The notes: a model not told the origin generated them from the sequence alone. 64,000 nt of DNA from Tretioscincus oriximinensis (GCA_022410635.1 JAJVDF010000345.1:127948-191947), one strand, 5' to 3'; shown: positions 42,640-53,904, numbered from the stretch's first letter. A program made the numbers and translations.

Positions 42640-44300
42640 ATATATATATGGCAGACATGCATCTGCCAGGTATTTGATATCTGGGGGAAAGTCGACAGGA
42701 GCTGGGCAGCATCCAGTTCAAGACAGTGTAATTGTAAATGCAATTGCTGAGGAACAGAATTCTGCAGATAATATAGTATTGGAAGGGGAACCCGGTTCTA
42801 GTATTCAAGTAAAAAGCTGTAACGAGCAAACTATGGTTTCTCACAAATATACGGTGCCAAACTTGGACTGGAGAAGGGCATATAAATGCCTGTATGCAAA
42901 TGCCAGAAGCCTCCAAGCAAAAATAGGGGAGTTGGAATGCTTAGTGAATGACAATCATGTTGATATTGTTGGTATTGCTGAAACCTGGTGGCCAGAAGAA
43001 AAGCAATGAGATACAGTAATCCCAGGTTACAAACTATACAGAAAAGATATGAAAGGAGAACTGGTGGTGGTGTAGCCTTGTATGTTAAAGAAGAGATTGA
43101 ATCCTACGAACTGGAATTTCCAGGTAAAACAGACCCATCTGCAGAAGCACTGTGTGTTAACATTATCAGGTCAGAAAACAAGTCTAATATTGGGAGTATG
43201 CTACCGACCTCCTAACCAAACACCTGAAAGCAATACTCATTTGGAACATGAGGTCATTGAAGCTTCCAAAAAGGGAAGGGTAGTAATAATGGGAGACTTC
43301 AACTATCCACACATTGATTGGGCAAACTCTTGTTCACCTCATGAAAAATAAATAAAATTCTGAGCCATGCTAACTGATTGTTTCCTAAACCAGGTGGTTT
43401 TAGAACCAACCAGGGGCAAGGAAATCCTGGATTTAGTCCTAAGTAATGAACAGGACCTGATATAAAATATAACTGTAACCAATCCCATAGGAAACAGTGA
43501 CCAAAATACAATAACTTTCAACTTGAATGTGGATAGAAAATTGACAAGCAGTTCTAACATAGAAACCTTCAACTTTCACAAAGGAAATTTTCCCCAAATG
43601 AGGAAAATGGATAAAAGAAAATTAAAAGGGAAAGTGAGAAAAGTCCAGTCCCTTCAAAAAGCGTGGAAATTGTTTGCAAAAACAATATTGGAAGCGCAAA
43701 TAAAATGCATTCCCAAGAGAAGAAAGGGTTCCACCAAGTCCAAGAAGACACCTGTATCGCTTACCTCTGCGGTAAGAGAAGTCATTAGAAAATGAAGAGA
43801 AACTCATTTAAAAAGTGGGAAGCTTATCCTAGTGAGGAGAACAGAAGGGAGCACAAACTGTGGCAAACCAAATGCAAGGTGGTAGTCAGGGATACGAAGA
43901 AAAACTTTGAGGAGCACACTCCTTAAAACTGATGGGCAGAAAAGTTAGTACAGACAAAGGAAAGTATTTTTTCACCCAGAGGGTCATCGGCCTGTGGAAT
44001 TTATTTCCTGAAGAGGTAGTGGTAGCTAACAGCTTGGGTACCTTCAAGACAGGACTAGACAGGCATATGGATACCAATGGTATAAATGGATACTAGGATG
44101 GATGTCTGGATGCTGCCTCCGGGATGGAGCAACAGACAGGACTCCTGAAATGCCATTTGCAGGGAGTCATGAATAGGTGCATATTTTGCTTTCTTCTGTT
44201 CAGACTGCCCAGGTGCATCTGGCGGGCCTCTGTGTGACACAGAATGTTGAACTAGATGGGCTGTGACCTAATCCAATATGACTCTTATGTTTTTAACAAA
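42640..44300 (+). mobile_element. CR1 LINE with endonuclease domain and internal deletion
   Basis: 42870-43350 gives the apurinic-type endonuclease in shifting frames: YKCLYANARSLQAKIGELEC, DIVGIAETWW, GVCYRPPNQTPES and VVIMGDFNYPHIDWA. 43350-43910 continues into the linker (FNFHKGNFPQMRKMDKRKLK, TSAVREVIRK). At about 43910 it jumps directly to the 3' tail (GAGCACACTCCTTAAAACTG onward), ending near 44295. The reverse transcriptase is missing. It is dead through stops and frameshifts. Confidence 0.88.
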
Positions 44301-44619
44301 AGTTTTTAGAATTTCTTTCAGAACTGGTTGTACAACTATATTCTGTTCTTTGTTATTTTATTGTTGATATTGTCCACTGACCAATCAATATAATTTTATC
44401 TAGCCATCTATCAGACAGACAGGAAATCTGATCTGTTTGGATCCCTAAATCCCACTTAAACTGGTGAGTCATTACATTTCTCCTTCTTTCTATACTAGCT
44501 ATTAGATTTGTAATGTACGTAAACACCAAGGGGGATACAAGTATCAAAACCTTTATTCCTTACAAAGACAAGCTTACTATATCTAAGTATTAAGCTGGAC
44601 ACTTGTTACAGCTGGACAC
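44301..44619. other. Intergenic, no feature recognised
   Basis: No repeat or coding stretch assigned. Confidence 0.35.
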
Positions 44620-45670
44620 AACACTAGGTCAAGAGGGCATTCCTTGAAACTGATGGGCAGAAGAGTGCAGACAAAGAAAAGTATTTTTTCACCCAGAGGG
44701 TCATCAGCCTTTGGAATTTACTTCCAGAAGAGGTGGTGATAGCTAGCAGCCTGGATAGCTTTAAGACAGGATTAGGCAAGTTCATGAAAGCCAAAGGCAT
44801 AAGCAGTTACTAGGTTGGATGTCTTGATACAGCCTCTGAGATGGAGCAACAGGCAGGATTCCTAAAATGCCATTTGCAGGGCATCGAGAACAATTGATGG
44901 ATTTGCCTTCTTCTGTTCCAGACACCCCAGGTGCAATTGGTGGGCCTCTGTGTGAGACAGAATGCTGGACCAGATGGGCTGTGCCCCATTTCAGCACGGC
45001 TCCTCTTATGTTCTTATGTACTTCTGGAAGAGGTGTTGGTAGCTAGCATCCTGGATAGCTTTGAGACAGGATTAGACAAGGTCATGGAAGCCAAGGGTAT
45101 TAATAGCCACTAGGATGGATCTCTTGGGACTGCCCCCAGGCTAGCAGAACAGGCAGGATTCCTGAAATTCCATTTGCAGGTAGGGTTGCCATACGTCCCG
45201 GTAAACCGGGACAATCACGGTTTTAGGGACAATTTTATTGTCCCGGCTGGATTTTTAAAAAAAGTTTTAAAATCCCGGGTTGCCGCTAACCCCCCCGCCC
45301 CCGCTACCCCCTCCATCGCTACCCCCCCGCTACCCCCCGCCACTACCCCCCGCCGCTACCCCCCCACACCGCAGCTGCGCGAGTGCACATGGACGCTTGT
45401 GAGACAGGCAAGAAAGACGTTCTGCCTGCCTCGCTACAAGCGTTCGTATGCGCATGCGCGCGTGCAGGCACAGTGCGCGCGTGCACGCACACGTACGTAT
45501 GCGTGCGCGTGCACGCACCCCCCACCCCACCCCCGTCCCAGTTTTGGGTTGCCATAATATGGCAACCCTAATATGCAGGGGACTGCTCAGATGCAATTGG
45601 TGGCCCACTGTGTGAGACAGAAGGCTAGAATATTTCAGCAGGGGTCCTCTTATGTTCTTGAACACCAAAT
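44620..45670 (+). mobile_element. Two CR1-A 3' tails in tandem, the second carrying a MITE
   Basis: 44620-45020 is a full tail ending TTATGTTCTTATGTAC. A second tail starts at 45021 (CTTCTGGAAGAGGTGTTGGT), is cut at 45180 by the element at 45181-45570, and resumes at 45580 (GGACTGCTCAGATGCAATTG) to about 45665. Confidence 0.85.
45181..45570. mobile_element. Foldback MITE with GGGTTGCC ends, short copy (390 bp)
   Basis: The ends are TAGGGTTGCCATACGTCCCG and ATATGGCAACCCTA. ATTTGCAGG (45172-45180) and ATATGCAGG (45571-45579) flank it, 8 of 9 matching. Inside are CTACCCCC-type repeats, the hairpin ACGCTTGTGAGACAGG/CCTGCCTCGCTACAAGCGT and a CGTGCGCGTGCACGC-type alternating tract. It lacks the large internal palindrome of the copy at 16591-17215. 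Confidence 0.88.
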
Positions 45671-46123
45671 GTTTTGTGTAAAGGTTAACCATTCACCCAA
45701 AGGGTACATTGAAATGGCCTTTACAGTAATCATGTTTGCCTTTTTGATTTAAGGTAATACCAAGAGTTCAGTTCTGGGCGCCCCAATTTAAGAAGGACAT
45801 TGATAAAATGGAGCCGGTTCAAAAGAGAGTTACGTGAACAATGGAAACCATGTCCTATAAGGAATGCTTAAAGAATCTAGGGATGTTTAGTCTGCAGAAG
45901 AGAAGACTGAGAGGAGACCTGATAGCTGTCTACAAATATCTGAAGGGCTGTCACAGAGCACAGGAGTCAACTTTAATCTCATGGACAGAAGGAAGGATTA
46001 GATGTAATGGATTAGATATCAGACAGTAAAGGTTATCAACAAGTTGAATAGGTTGCTACAAGAGGTAGTGAGTTCTCTTTTGCTGGAAGTCTTCAAACAG
46101 AGGCTGAGCAGCCATCTGTCTAA

Positions 46124-47037
46124 GGCTGTGTACACACATCGAATTAAAAACTACTACAGAGCTATAATCCAGAATACAGCAATTGCATGTCCATGCACCC
46201 AAAACATGTATATTCCATGACCAAATCCCCAGTTCCATATCATCGCTCACTGATCTCATCACAGTGCAGTCTGAGAATTTTTTTATTACTTGCAATAGCT
46301 AATAGAAACAACTGCCATATTCTTAAGAACATAAGAACATAAGAAGAGCCATACTGGATCAGGCCACAGCCCATCGAGTCCAGCATTCTGTGTCACACAA
46401 AGGCCCACCAGATGCACCTGGGCAGTCCGAACAGAGGAAAGCAAAATATGCTCCTGTTCGTGACTCCCTGCAAATGGTATTTCAAGAGTCCTGCCTTTTG
46501 CTCCATCCCGGAGGCTANATCCAGACAACTNTCTTAGTATCNATTTATACCCTTAGTGTCCATAAACCTGTCTAGTCCTGTCTTGAAACTATCCAAGCTG
46601 TTAGCTACCACTACCTCTTCAGGAAGTAAATTCCACAGGCCGATGACCCTCTGGGTGAAAAAATACTTTCCTTTGTCTGTTCTCACTTTTCTACCCAACA
46701 GTTTTAAGGAGTGCCCTCTGGTCCTTGTGTTGTGTGATAGAGAAAACATTTTTTCTCTATTCACCCTGTCGATCCCATGCATGATTTTGTGCACTTCAAT
46801 CAGATCACCCCTCAAACGTCTCCTTTCAAGGCTGAAGATTGATTGTTTAAACATCTCATGGCTCATTTGTTCACATGCATACGCTCATGGTTATCCTGAA
46901 CAATGCCTGAATATCAGAGCAATAGTTTATTCCAGGAAAAACGGTGTTTATTGTGGGTCGATTTATTGTGGGTCGACTACTGAAAAATGCTTAGCATGTG
47001 TTTTCACGATGTAGAAAATAGTTGTGTGCATACAGCC
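46124..47037. mobile_element. Terminal-inverted-repeat element interrupted by a CR1
   Basis: The ends GGCTGTGTACACACATC and GTTGTGTGCATACAGCC are imperfect inverted repeats. Without the antisense CR1-A at 46325-46846 the element is about 390 bp. It has no coding capacity. I could not define a clean target-site duplication. Confidence 0.75.
46325..46846 (-). mobile_element. CR1-A LINE 3' end, young subfamily
   Basis: From AGAACATAAGAACATAAGAA to the block encoding [20 protein letters not shown] and FFTQRVIGLWNLLPEEVVVA, with an open 110-codon frame. Three undetermined bases (about 46518, 46531, 46542) sit in its tail. Confidence 0.9.
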
Positions 47038-47139
47038 AGAGATGGTTTAGTGAATCATGCACTGAGCAGGGATTGGACCCTACGATCCTGGAGGTCCTTC
47101 AAACTCTAAGATTCTATGATTCAAGGCATCCATTTTTGA

Positions 47140-47400
47140 TAGGAACATAAGAGGAACTCTGCTGGATTAGGGCACAATCCATTTAGTTGTGCATCCTGTC
47201 TCAGGTAAGGACGCACCAATTGCTTCTGGGCATCTTAAGCAAAAGACAAAGCAGAAGACAGAACATCTGTTCTGGACTCCCTTTAAATGGCTTTGAGAGA
47301 CATTCTGACTGTCCATCTAACTTCAACAATGTACACAAGCATCCATTCTAGTAGTCACTGAAGTGCCTATCCTCCATGAATTCGTCTAGCCCAAGAAATT
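47140..47400 (-). mobile_element. Degenerate CR1-A 3' tail
   Basis: GGAACATAAGAGGAACTCTG, CCATTTAGTTGTGCATCCTG and CCATTCTAGTAGTCACTGAA are weakened versions of the CR1-A tail in antisense. Confidence 0.6.
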
Positions 47401-47879
47401 CAAAGCGCCGTGATCATTAAACCTAACCGCATGTTTATTAATAATGCAATTCAGACTAAACCTCTTAAGCTGCTGATGGTTATTAGTTAATCCTGCATTC
47501 TACAGGAAAATACTTGGTCCTCTCCATTTTCCATTTCTCTCTCTCTTTTCTCTTTTAAATAATAAATCCTGGACACACAGGGCACGTTGTATCATGACCT
47601 TTGAAGGATAATTATATTTTCGTTTTAAAGTTTGACCAGCCCAGTTGCTCTTTATCAGAATATGTAAGTAAGGGCTGAGACCAGAAATCCATCATTCCCT
47701 TCACTTCTGTAACATTAGTCATGCTGAAATTTTAGAATGCAACCCACATGACTCCTGGCTGTGCTACAATTTTAAAAAGCTCTCCAGAATATGGAACAGA
47801 TCTACCGGAAGATGTTTTATTTATGGTTGCATTCAAAGGCAGTAAAAACAGCACTTCTCAAACGACTCAGAATCATAGA
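47401..47879. other. Intergenic, no feature recognised
   Basis: No repeat or coding stretch assigned. Confidence 0.35.
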
Positions 47880-48720
47880 ATCCTAGAGTCAGAAAGGACC
47901 TTCAGGGCCATCTAGTCCAACTCCCTGCTCAATGCAGGATTCATTAAACCATCCCGGACAGATGACAGTCCAGCTTCTGTTTGAAGATTTCCAGCGAAGA
48001 AGAACTCACCTCCTGTGGCAACCTATTCTACTGGTTTATCCCTTGCTATCAGAAAGTTTTTTCTGGTATCTTATTTAATTCTACTTCCTTGCAGTTTCAT
48101 CGCTGTGTTTCTAGTCCTTCCATGTGCCAATGAGAATAATGCTGATCCCCCTGCTCTGTGACAACCCTTCAGATATTTGTAGACACCTATCAGGGCTCCT
48201 CTCAGTTTTCTCTGTTATAGACTAAACATCCCTAGATCCTTTAACTGTTCCTTATAGGTCTTCATCAGTGGTGGCTGGCCACTGTGTTCGTGGGTTCGGC
48301 AAACACTTATAGATTAAAATCAATTATAAAATCTCCTTTCATAGAGGAACTGCGAACAAATCAAAAAGCTCCAGGCAGTTTTTTTAATTGACAAAAGGGG
48401 TCGCCAATCCCAGAACCAAAGGGAGAGTTGCCTAGGAGGGGCTACAGTCTCTCTATCTCAGTCTCAGTAGAGGTGCCATTTTGTATTGACATTCAACTTG
48501 CAGACTGAGAGAGAGACCAGTAAGTGCTTGAATGTGCCTCCTCCCAGCCGCTTTCCTAATTTTACCGAAGCTGGAAGAACCTGTTCCCCCCCAGCCCCAA
48601 ACTGCACCAGCCACCGCTGGTCTTCATGGTTTCCAGACCACTTGCCATCCTTGTAACTCTCCTTTGAACTTGCTCCTGTTTATCAGTGTCCTTTTTAAAT
48701 TAGGGTGCCCAGAATTGGAC
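47880..48720 (-). mobile_element. CR1-B LINE 3' end interrupted by a hAT-like MITE
   Basis: 47880-48265 starts at the 3' end (ATCATAGAATCCTAGAGTC) and includes CAGCTTCTGTTTGAAGATTT and CCCTTCAGATATTTGTAGAC. It resumes at 48620-48720 (GGTTTCCAGACCACTTGCC, CTTTTTAAATTAGGGTGCCC). The MITE sits exactly between. Confidence 0.85.
48266..48619. mobile_element. hAT-like MITE, copy 2 (354 bp) with perfect 8-bp target-site duplication
   Basis: The ends CAGTGGTGGCTGG and CCAGCCACCGCTG are flanked by GTCTTCAT at 48258-48265 and 48620-48627. The body is the same as 10372-10730, sharing AATCAATTATAAAATCTC and TAGAGGTGCCATTTTGTATT. Confidence 0.93.
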
Positions 48721-48725
48721 TCTGT

Positions 48726-49005
48726 ACATAAGAACATAAGAAGAGCCATACTGGATCAGGCCACAGCCCATCAAGTCCAGCATTCTGTGTCACACAGAGG
48801 CCCACCAGATGCACCTGGGCAGTCTGAACAGAGGAAAGCAAAATATGCTCCTGTTCATGACTCCCTGCAAATGGTATTTCAAGAGTCCTGCCTGTGGCTC
48901 CATCTGGGAGGCGACATCCAGACAACTATCCTAGTATCCATTTATACCCTTAGTGTCCATAAACTTGTCTAGTCCTGTCTTGAAACTATCCAAGCTGTAT
49001 TCCAA
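48726..49005 (-). mobile_element. CR1-A LINE 3' tail
   Basis: Starts ACATAAGAACATAAGAAGAG directly beside the CR1-B copy and runs to AAACTATCCAAGCTGT. Same young subfamily as 22413 and 46325. Confidence 0.88.
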
Positions 49006-49955
49006 GTGAGGTCTGATAGTCCGTAGCTGGGATTGTTCATATTTCAAACTGCCACTGTCTCTTCACATGAACGGTCTAGCCTATACCTGGGTGGTGCTTA
49101 ATTTCATCAGCAGATCAAAGCCGTTGACCCTTCGGAAGTGATGAGGAAAATTGGCAGAATAATTTCATGTTAATGTCCTCTCCTCCGCCCACGTGCTCCA
49201 AATAAAAGTGGCATCTCTTGCCACGGGGAGATGGTTTAGGCTCAGCAAGGATGATGTTGGTGGGATTCCTGGTGATATAAAAGTTGGGTCTTCTACTTGT
49301 GGTCTCATAGGCAGTCACCTCACACTTAAGAAAAATCAGTCTGTTTCCTGGAAAACTTAGCAGCCAGGATCAGATTCCACCCCCCCTCCTCCCCTCCATC
49401 ACTATTATCGTGCAGATCCCATAGCAACAGCAGTTTTCTCATCCAGTGCTACAATTCAAGGCACGCTTGCTTGAGAGTTCGAGGAACTCACTGGAACGCA
49501 GGATCCAAGTTACATTTAATTATGCATTTATTCAGATTTATGCTGCAGCTTCACATTTTCTGGAGTTCAGCAGAAGCAGACTGTTATCGGTTCTGCACTG
49601 GCCCTTATCTCAGAATAAGCTCCTGCCATTCAAATGCTAGTGCAGATGACCAGCTAGGGTTGGCACATAAAAATCCAAGACAGAACTCTGCTGCTTTAAG
49701 GGGCATGAAAAAGTGACACCTTCTGGTGAATATTATTCCACACTCATTTAAGTTGTAAAATCCAATCTCGGTTTAAATATGGGAACCTGGAATGAGCATC
49801 TAGATGGCAGATCTCTATTCCAGCATATAATAAGGCTCAGTAGTACTGAGAGCACCATACATTAATAACTGATAAATTTATGTTTCTGTTAAAAAAAATG
49901 AAATATCATTTGTTACCAGACTCCAGGTATCAACATTTTGAAATTTTTGCTAAAT
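49006..49955. other. Intergenic, mostly unassigned
   Basis: 49600-49850 has weak similarity to family E (TCTCAGAATAAGCTCCTGCC, GCTAGTGCAGATGACCAGC). Nothing else. Confidence 0.35.
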
Positions 49956-50205
49956 TCTTATTTATTTTATACTTATACCCTGCCCTATAAGCGAAGGTGT
50001 CAGGATGGCCAATCAAAGGGCAGCACACATAGCTTTTGTTGCTTTCTCCACAACTGACTCCCTGTGAACTATGCGGGGCTGAGAGAGTTCTGAAGAACTA
50101 TGATTGGCCCAAGGTCACCCAGCTGGTTTCACCGAGTAGTGTGGAATTGAACCTGCAGACTAGATGAGAATCCAGCATGGTAACCATTATATCAAACTGG
50201 CTCTT
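49956..50205 (-). mobile_element. SINE-B copy
   Basis: Antisense from TTATACTTATACCCTGCCCT through TTGTTGCTTTCTCCACAACT and CCCAAGGTCACCCAGCTGGT to ATATCAAACTGGCTCT at the head. Confidence 0.85.
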
Positions 50206-50599
50206 TATTCTTAAATCACAGCTAGTAAGTAACGTTTTCGTTGACAATACATGCAAAGGAAGTTGCTGGATTTAGCATGCATGCAAATACAAACTTGTAT
50301 TAGGGATCCCATCATTTTGCAGATTTAGAAAAAAAATTCTCATTTCTTAAGGCTGAAAGGCAACAGAAATAAAGAAGCATGTGAAGAAAAATAACTCATC
50401 CTAAATGTTGGGTGATGTGCATGTCAATGCATTTGAATGCTTTGTGGACTTCCAAATATTTCTAATTGTAACTGTGAAGAAGTGTTAACGTGGAACTCCT
50501 TGGGATTTATGTAAATTAACCTTAAGACCTGAAGTCGTTTGGAAAACAACAGCACATTTTTATAAAACCAAGGAATATCAGTATATAAATTAAATTTCA
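50206..50599. other. Intergenic, no feature recognised
   Basis: No feature assigned. Confidence 0.35.
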
Positions 50600-50860
50600 T
50601 TAAGGATGTTACTAACTGAACTATTTTGGTTAGAAGTTCAGCAATTTCACATTTGAGTTCTTTAAGAATTCTTGCGTGAATGCCATCTGGCCCTGGGGAT
50701 TTATTAATGTTCAGCTTATTAAGGCTAGCAAGGACCTCCTCCCTTGTTATCTCTATCCAGTTTAATTCCTCTGGTGTTTTTTCTGAGATAATATGTTGCA
50801 GGTTTTCACTACCCTGAATAGCATCGAAATGTTTCCTCCTATACCTAAAGGTCTCAGGGC
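50600..50860 (-). mobile_element. CR1 reverse transcriptase fragment
   Basis: The minus-strand translation contains ELNWIEITREEVLASLNKLN and NKSPGPDGIHARILKELKCE, the start of the CR1 reverse transcriptase. The same block is at 56470-56650. Confidence 0.88.
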
Positions 50861-52257
50861 AAATCACACTAAAAACCCACAAAACAATTAACCTGTGGAT
50901 TTAGAATGGTTAAAAACAATAACAGTATCTGCAAGGATAGAGTTTATCTTTTGTTTTTTAATTGTTATAATTCCCTTGAGATCTTCAGGGTGGATAAAAA
51001 TGCAGCAAATAAACTAAATCCACTTTGTTCTGATTTGGCTTGGCAGCTCTTCATGTACATAGATAAGTCTCAGATATTTGACCTCCAAACTCCATGATAA
51101 GATAAAATAGTAGAGGATGCTTGGAGGACCAATGTTACATCCATATGACATTTGGGGATTTACTGATAATCTGGGGTATCGTGATACCGGTTTTAATTCA
51201 CCTTTATGTATGTATATTCAGAGTTTCTTCTGTTACACCCTGACAAGCAAAATTTTCTGTGCAGATGGCACACTGTACCATCAGTCATTTGTTTGCTGGC
51301 ATGGTTTGCTGTCAATATCTACTCCTTTGTCTCTGTCCTCACCGTTTTATTGATTTTGAAGGAATGTGAATTATTCAAGTGATCAAATATCATTGACTAG
51401 TTCTTTCTAGCTTAGCAACAACTAAAAATGTAATTTACACAGAAACATTCTCATAGTTTCTTGCCCAAACTATCCACATGTCACAGCCTTAGCATAATAA
51501 TCGTATAGTAGACACATCGATAGCTGGTTGCCCTGGCAACTGATAATTCAGCAAATCAGTTCTACAACCTGAATTCGTCTTGGCTTATATAAAGTATGGT
51601 GTATCAAATGCAATACAAATTCAACTTGCAAACAGACCCTCTCTGGGCACACTCCAGAATTAGGACAAGAGACCTTCTGTCAGCAATTTTGTCAGTTTCA
51701 TTTTTGAAGGTCTGTACCATCCTTTAGTATCTTGCTAAAATAACTTCCACAGAAATGAGAAACTATTCTTTTATTTCAGAATCACAAAACAAAAACTGAG
51801 AAGGCAGGTACACGCAGAATAAAATGGAACCATTAAAAACCAATTCCCTTTGTCATCCCCCCTCCCTGCCAAAAACGGTTAAAAAAATTCACAGGTTCCT
51901 TTAATAAAGAAGTAACAATAGTGCAAATGCTTGCATAGTACACAAACTCATTGTATATAGCAAATTTTCATTACATTCTGCTTTCAAATCCCTACATTTT
52001 CCCTTTAAGGCACAGAAGTTAAACATTTATGTAGATTAAAAATTATTACTGTGAAAGTGTAAAAATAATTGCCTGAGAAGGGGAGAAAAGGGAAATTTAT
52101 AAAAATATGTTAAAATGCAGGGTCATAAATTTTAACATCAAACTTTCAATGTTTTTATTCTACCACTGATTTCAAGGTGACAAATGTGAGATTATTTTAA
52201 TAGACCTATTTGAGTATATTATCACAAAGCCCTATTTTAACCAATTGCAAACCATGG
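50861..52257. other. 3' flank of CTSC, unassigned
   Basis: An L2-type scrap lies at 50960-51025. The remainder is unique-looking AT-rich sequence. Further minus-strand AATAAA hexamers lie at 51770-51775 and 52154-52159, so longer CTSC transcripts could end here. Confidence 0.4.
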
Positions 52258-52263
52258 TTTATT
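52258..52263 (-). terminator. Candidate polyadenylation signal of CTSC
   Basis: AATAAA on the minus strand 426 bases past the CTSC stop codon, the first such hexamer downstream. The UTR length it implies is ordinary. No transcript evidence is available; the hexamers at 52154 and 51770 are alternatives. Confidence 0.45.
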
Positions 52264-52688
52264 CTACAGCAAGCCATTATTCTGTATGCATGATTTTCAC
52301 AAACTGTTTCTTTACTTTTATCTTAACAAAGAGCTTTAAGAAGCTGTCAAAATGTATAGCTTGTCACTTCATTCAGTTAGCCTGTTACGTATTCACCTGA
52401 AATCAGTTACACTAACCACAGTTTAGCAAGAATGAAACCTGAGCTGCAAAGCCTAATTCGGGTGATCCAAAAAGCTCAACAGCTATTGGAACTTTCAATT
52501 ACGACATTCATTTTAGTATCCTATGGAAGATGCAGATGGCATTTCAATTTGCCCCAGAATAAACTTACTGAACTTCAATCTATTTGTTTGCAGACTAAGG
52601 CACAACAGTCCTAATGATAACTTTAAAAGTTCTAATTTAGAGTGGGACCCTGTCTGTTCTTTGGAGAAAGCCATAAATTCGAGTACCA

Positions 52689-53191
52689 TTAGATTTTAGG
52701 GATGGGGGTAGATGCCATTGCTATGCTCTCTATTGCGCATTCATCGGTGCCTCGACGTATCCTGAAGAAACCTTCCTCTCCCCAGGATGTTCCCCAGCTG
52801 TTCTTCACTATCCAGAAAGGCTCACCAGAATGTGGGTCAGCTCCATAACCCACAAGTAAGACAGCATGGTTGGTGAGTTCGAAAGGATTGAAAGGATCCG
52901 TCAGCCCAGTGTGGTGATAGATTCCACCTCCGTAATGCATGAAATCATTATATACTTCAAAAGCCACGGCCACTGGGCCATGCCTAACAAGTTCAAGTTT
53001 CATCAGTGCTTCATTGCAGCCACCATAAAAACCCCCAACGTAGTGGTAGTCAGAGGCGTAGTAGTGGTAACAGTTGTCCTTAAAAATGCAGGGAGAATCG
53101 GTGGCTGTGTAGGGGAAACAGTTCTCCTCGACCACACCAAAATCTTGAACATGCTTTCCCGCAATCAGGTAAGGGAATCCTCCATCACAAC
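52689..53191 (-). CDS. CTSC: CTSC exon 7 (catalytic His and Asn, light chain)
   Basis: Last exon of cathepsin C, 503 bp with stop TAA. The intron ends TTTTTACAG; the first two bases complete a Gly codon and then [18 protein letters not shown] follows. CTSC is a tetrameric lysosomal dipeptidyl peptidase of the papain family that activates serine proteases of granulocytes and lymphocytes. The catalytic histidine is in [13 protein letters not shown] and the asparagine in [33 protein letters not shown] closes the protein. The cysteines seen in mammals (GGCNEAL, ENCFPYT, SPC, DNC, DEC) are present. One difference is just before the light chain start: mammals have Arg before DPFNPFE, here it is Thr ([13 protein letters not shown]). 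No breaks. Confidence 0.97.
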
Positions 53192-53772
53192 CTGTAAAAA
53201 CAAAAGCCAAAAAGTTACGTTCCACGTGTGATGGGACGCCCACCAAAAGCCTATCCTTAAGAGTCCACTTGTTTTATGTATGTATCTATGTATTCATCCA
53301 TCCATCCACTCATCTATCCATCCATCCATGTCCAATGTCTAGCCACTACAATTTGTTTGATTCAATGAGCAGTGTTTTGTAAAAGCCAAAAGAAAGCTTC
53401 ATGGGGACATTCAGCAATGTGAATTAGGCAAATCTGACAACACTTTGGGGTGACATGTTCATTGACTCTTGGCTTGCAGAGAATACTTGGGAATTGTAGA
53501 AAAGCTCACAGAGAATGCTGGGGATTGTATCAAGGCAAGCACAATAATGCCTTATGGAGCTTGTCATGTGACACGATTGCTAAGCAAAGTGTCAGAGCAG
53601 TGTGGAAGCTTTGAGACAGGTGAGAATGGATCACAAATGCGTTTTAATAGGAATAGCGACGCAAACCATGTAGTGAGTAAGTGGCCTGAGTGAGGCACTT
53701 GTACCAACTTTGCTTCTTTACAAGTTTTTGTTTCTGTTAAGATGACTAAGAATAACTGGCGTTGTTGCTTAC
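53192..53772 (-). other. CTSC intron 6 (581 bp) with family D sequence
   Basis: Bounded by a GTAAGC donor and a TTTTTACAG acceptor. It holds a short ATCC/TATC repeat at 53275-53335 and a family D copy at about 53440-53600 (GCTCACAGAGAATGCTGGGG). Confidence 0.85.
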
Positions 53773-53904
53773 CTTGGGCGTATTCACTGCACGAAACAAT
53801 CTGCTGTGGGCTCAAGGTTGGCATCTGGGAATTGTTGGTGAGGATGCGAATTCTGGATTCCAACATACCCATGGAAGCAAATGCATAGCAACTACCACAG
53901 GACG
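53773..53904 (-). CDS. CTSC: CTSC exon 6 (catalytic cysteine)
   Basis: A 132-bp exon in phase 1 at both ends. The intron ends TTGACCTCAG, the exon reads [20 protein letters not shown] and ends SEYAQ plus one base before GTAAGC. The second cysteine of CGSC is the catalytic nucleophile, equivalent to human Cys258. NNSQ gives a short polar loop after the central helix, and [14 protein letters not shown] is the papain-family block before the GCxGG motif in exon 7. Length, phase and sequence match the mammalian exon. No breaks or missing key residues. Confidence 0.97.

Larger units (their letters stand above)
45745..47122 (+). mobile_element. CR1-B LINE 3' end with a nested DNA element
   Basis: 45745-46123 reads METMSYKECLKNLGMFSLQK and [20 protein letters not shown], continuing to GAGCAGCCATCTGTCTAA. 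It resumes at 47038 with AGAGATGGTTTAGTGAATC and ends with GATTCTATGATTC at about 47122. The 0.9-kb gap is an insertion, itself interrupted. Confidence 0.85.

Noticed and set aside
53497..53805. Plus-strand open frames opposite CTSC and RAB38 exons
   Set aside because: They are shadows of the true minus-strand exons, which have splice sites and conserved motifs.
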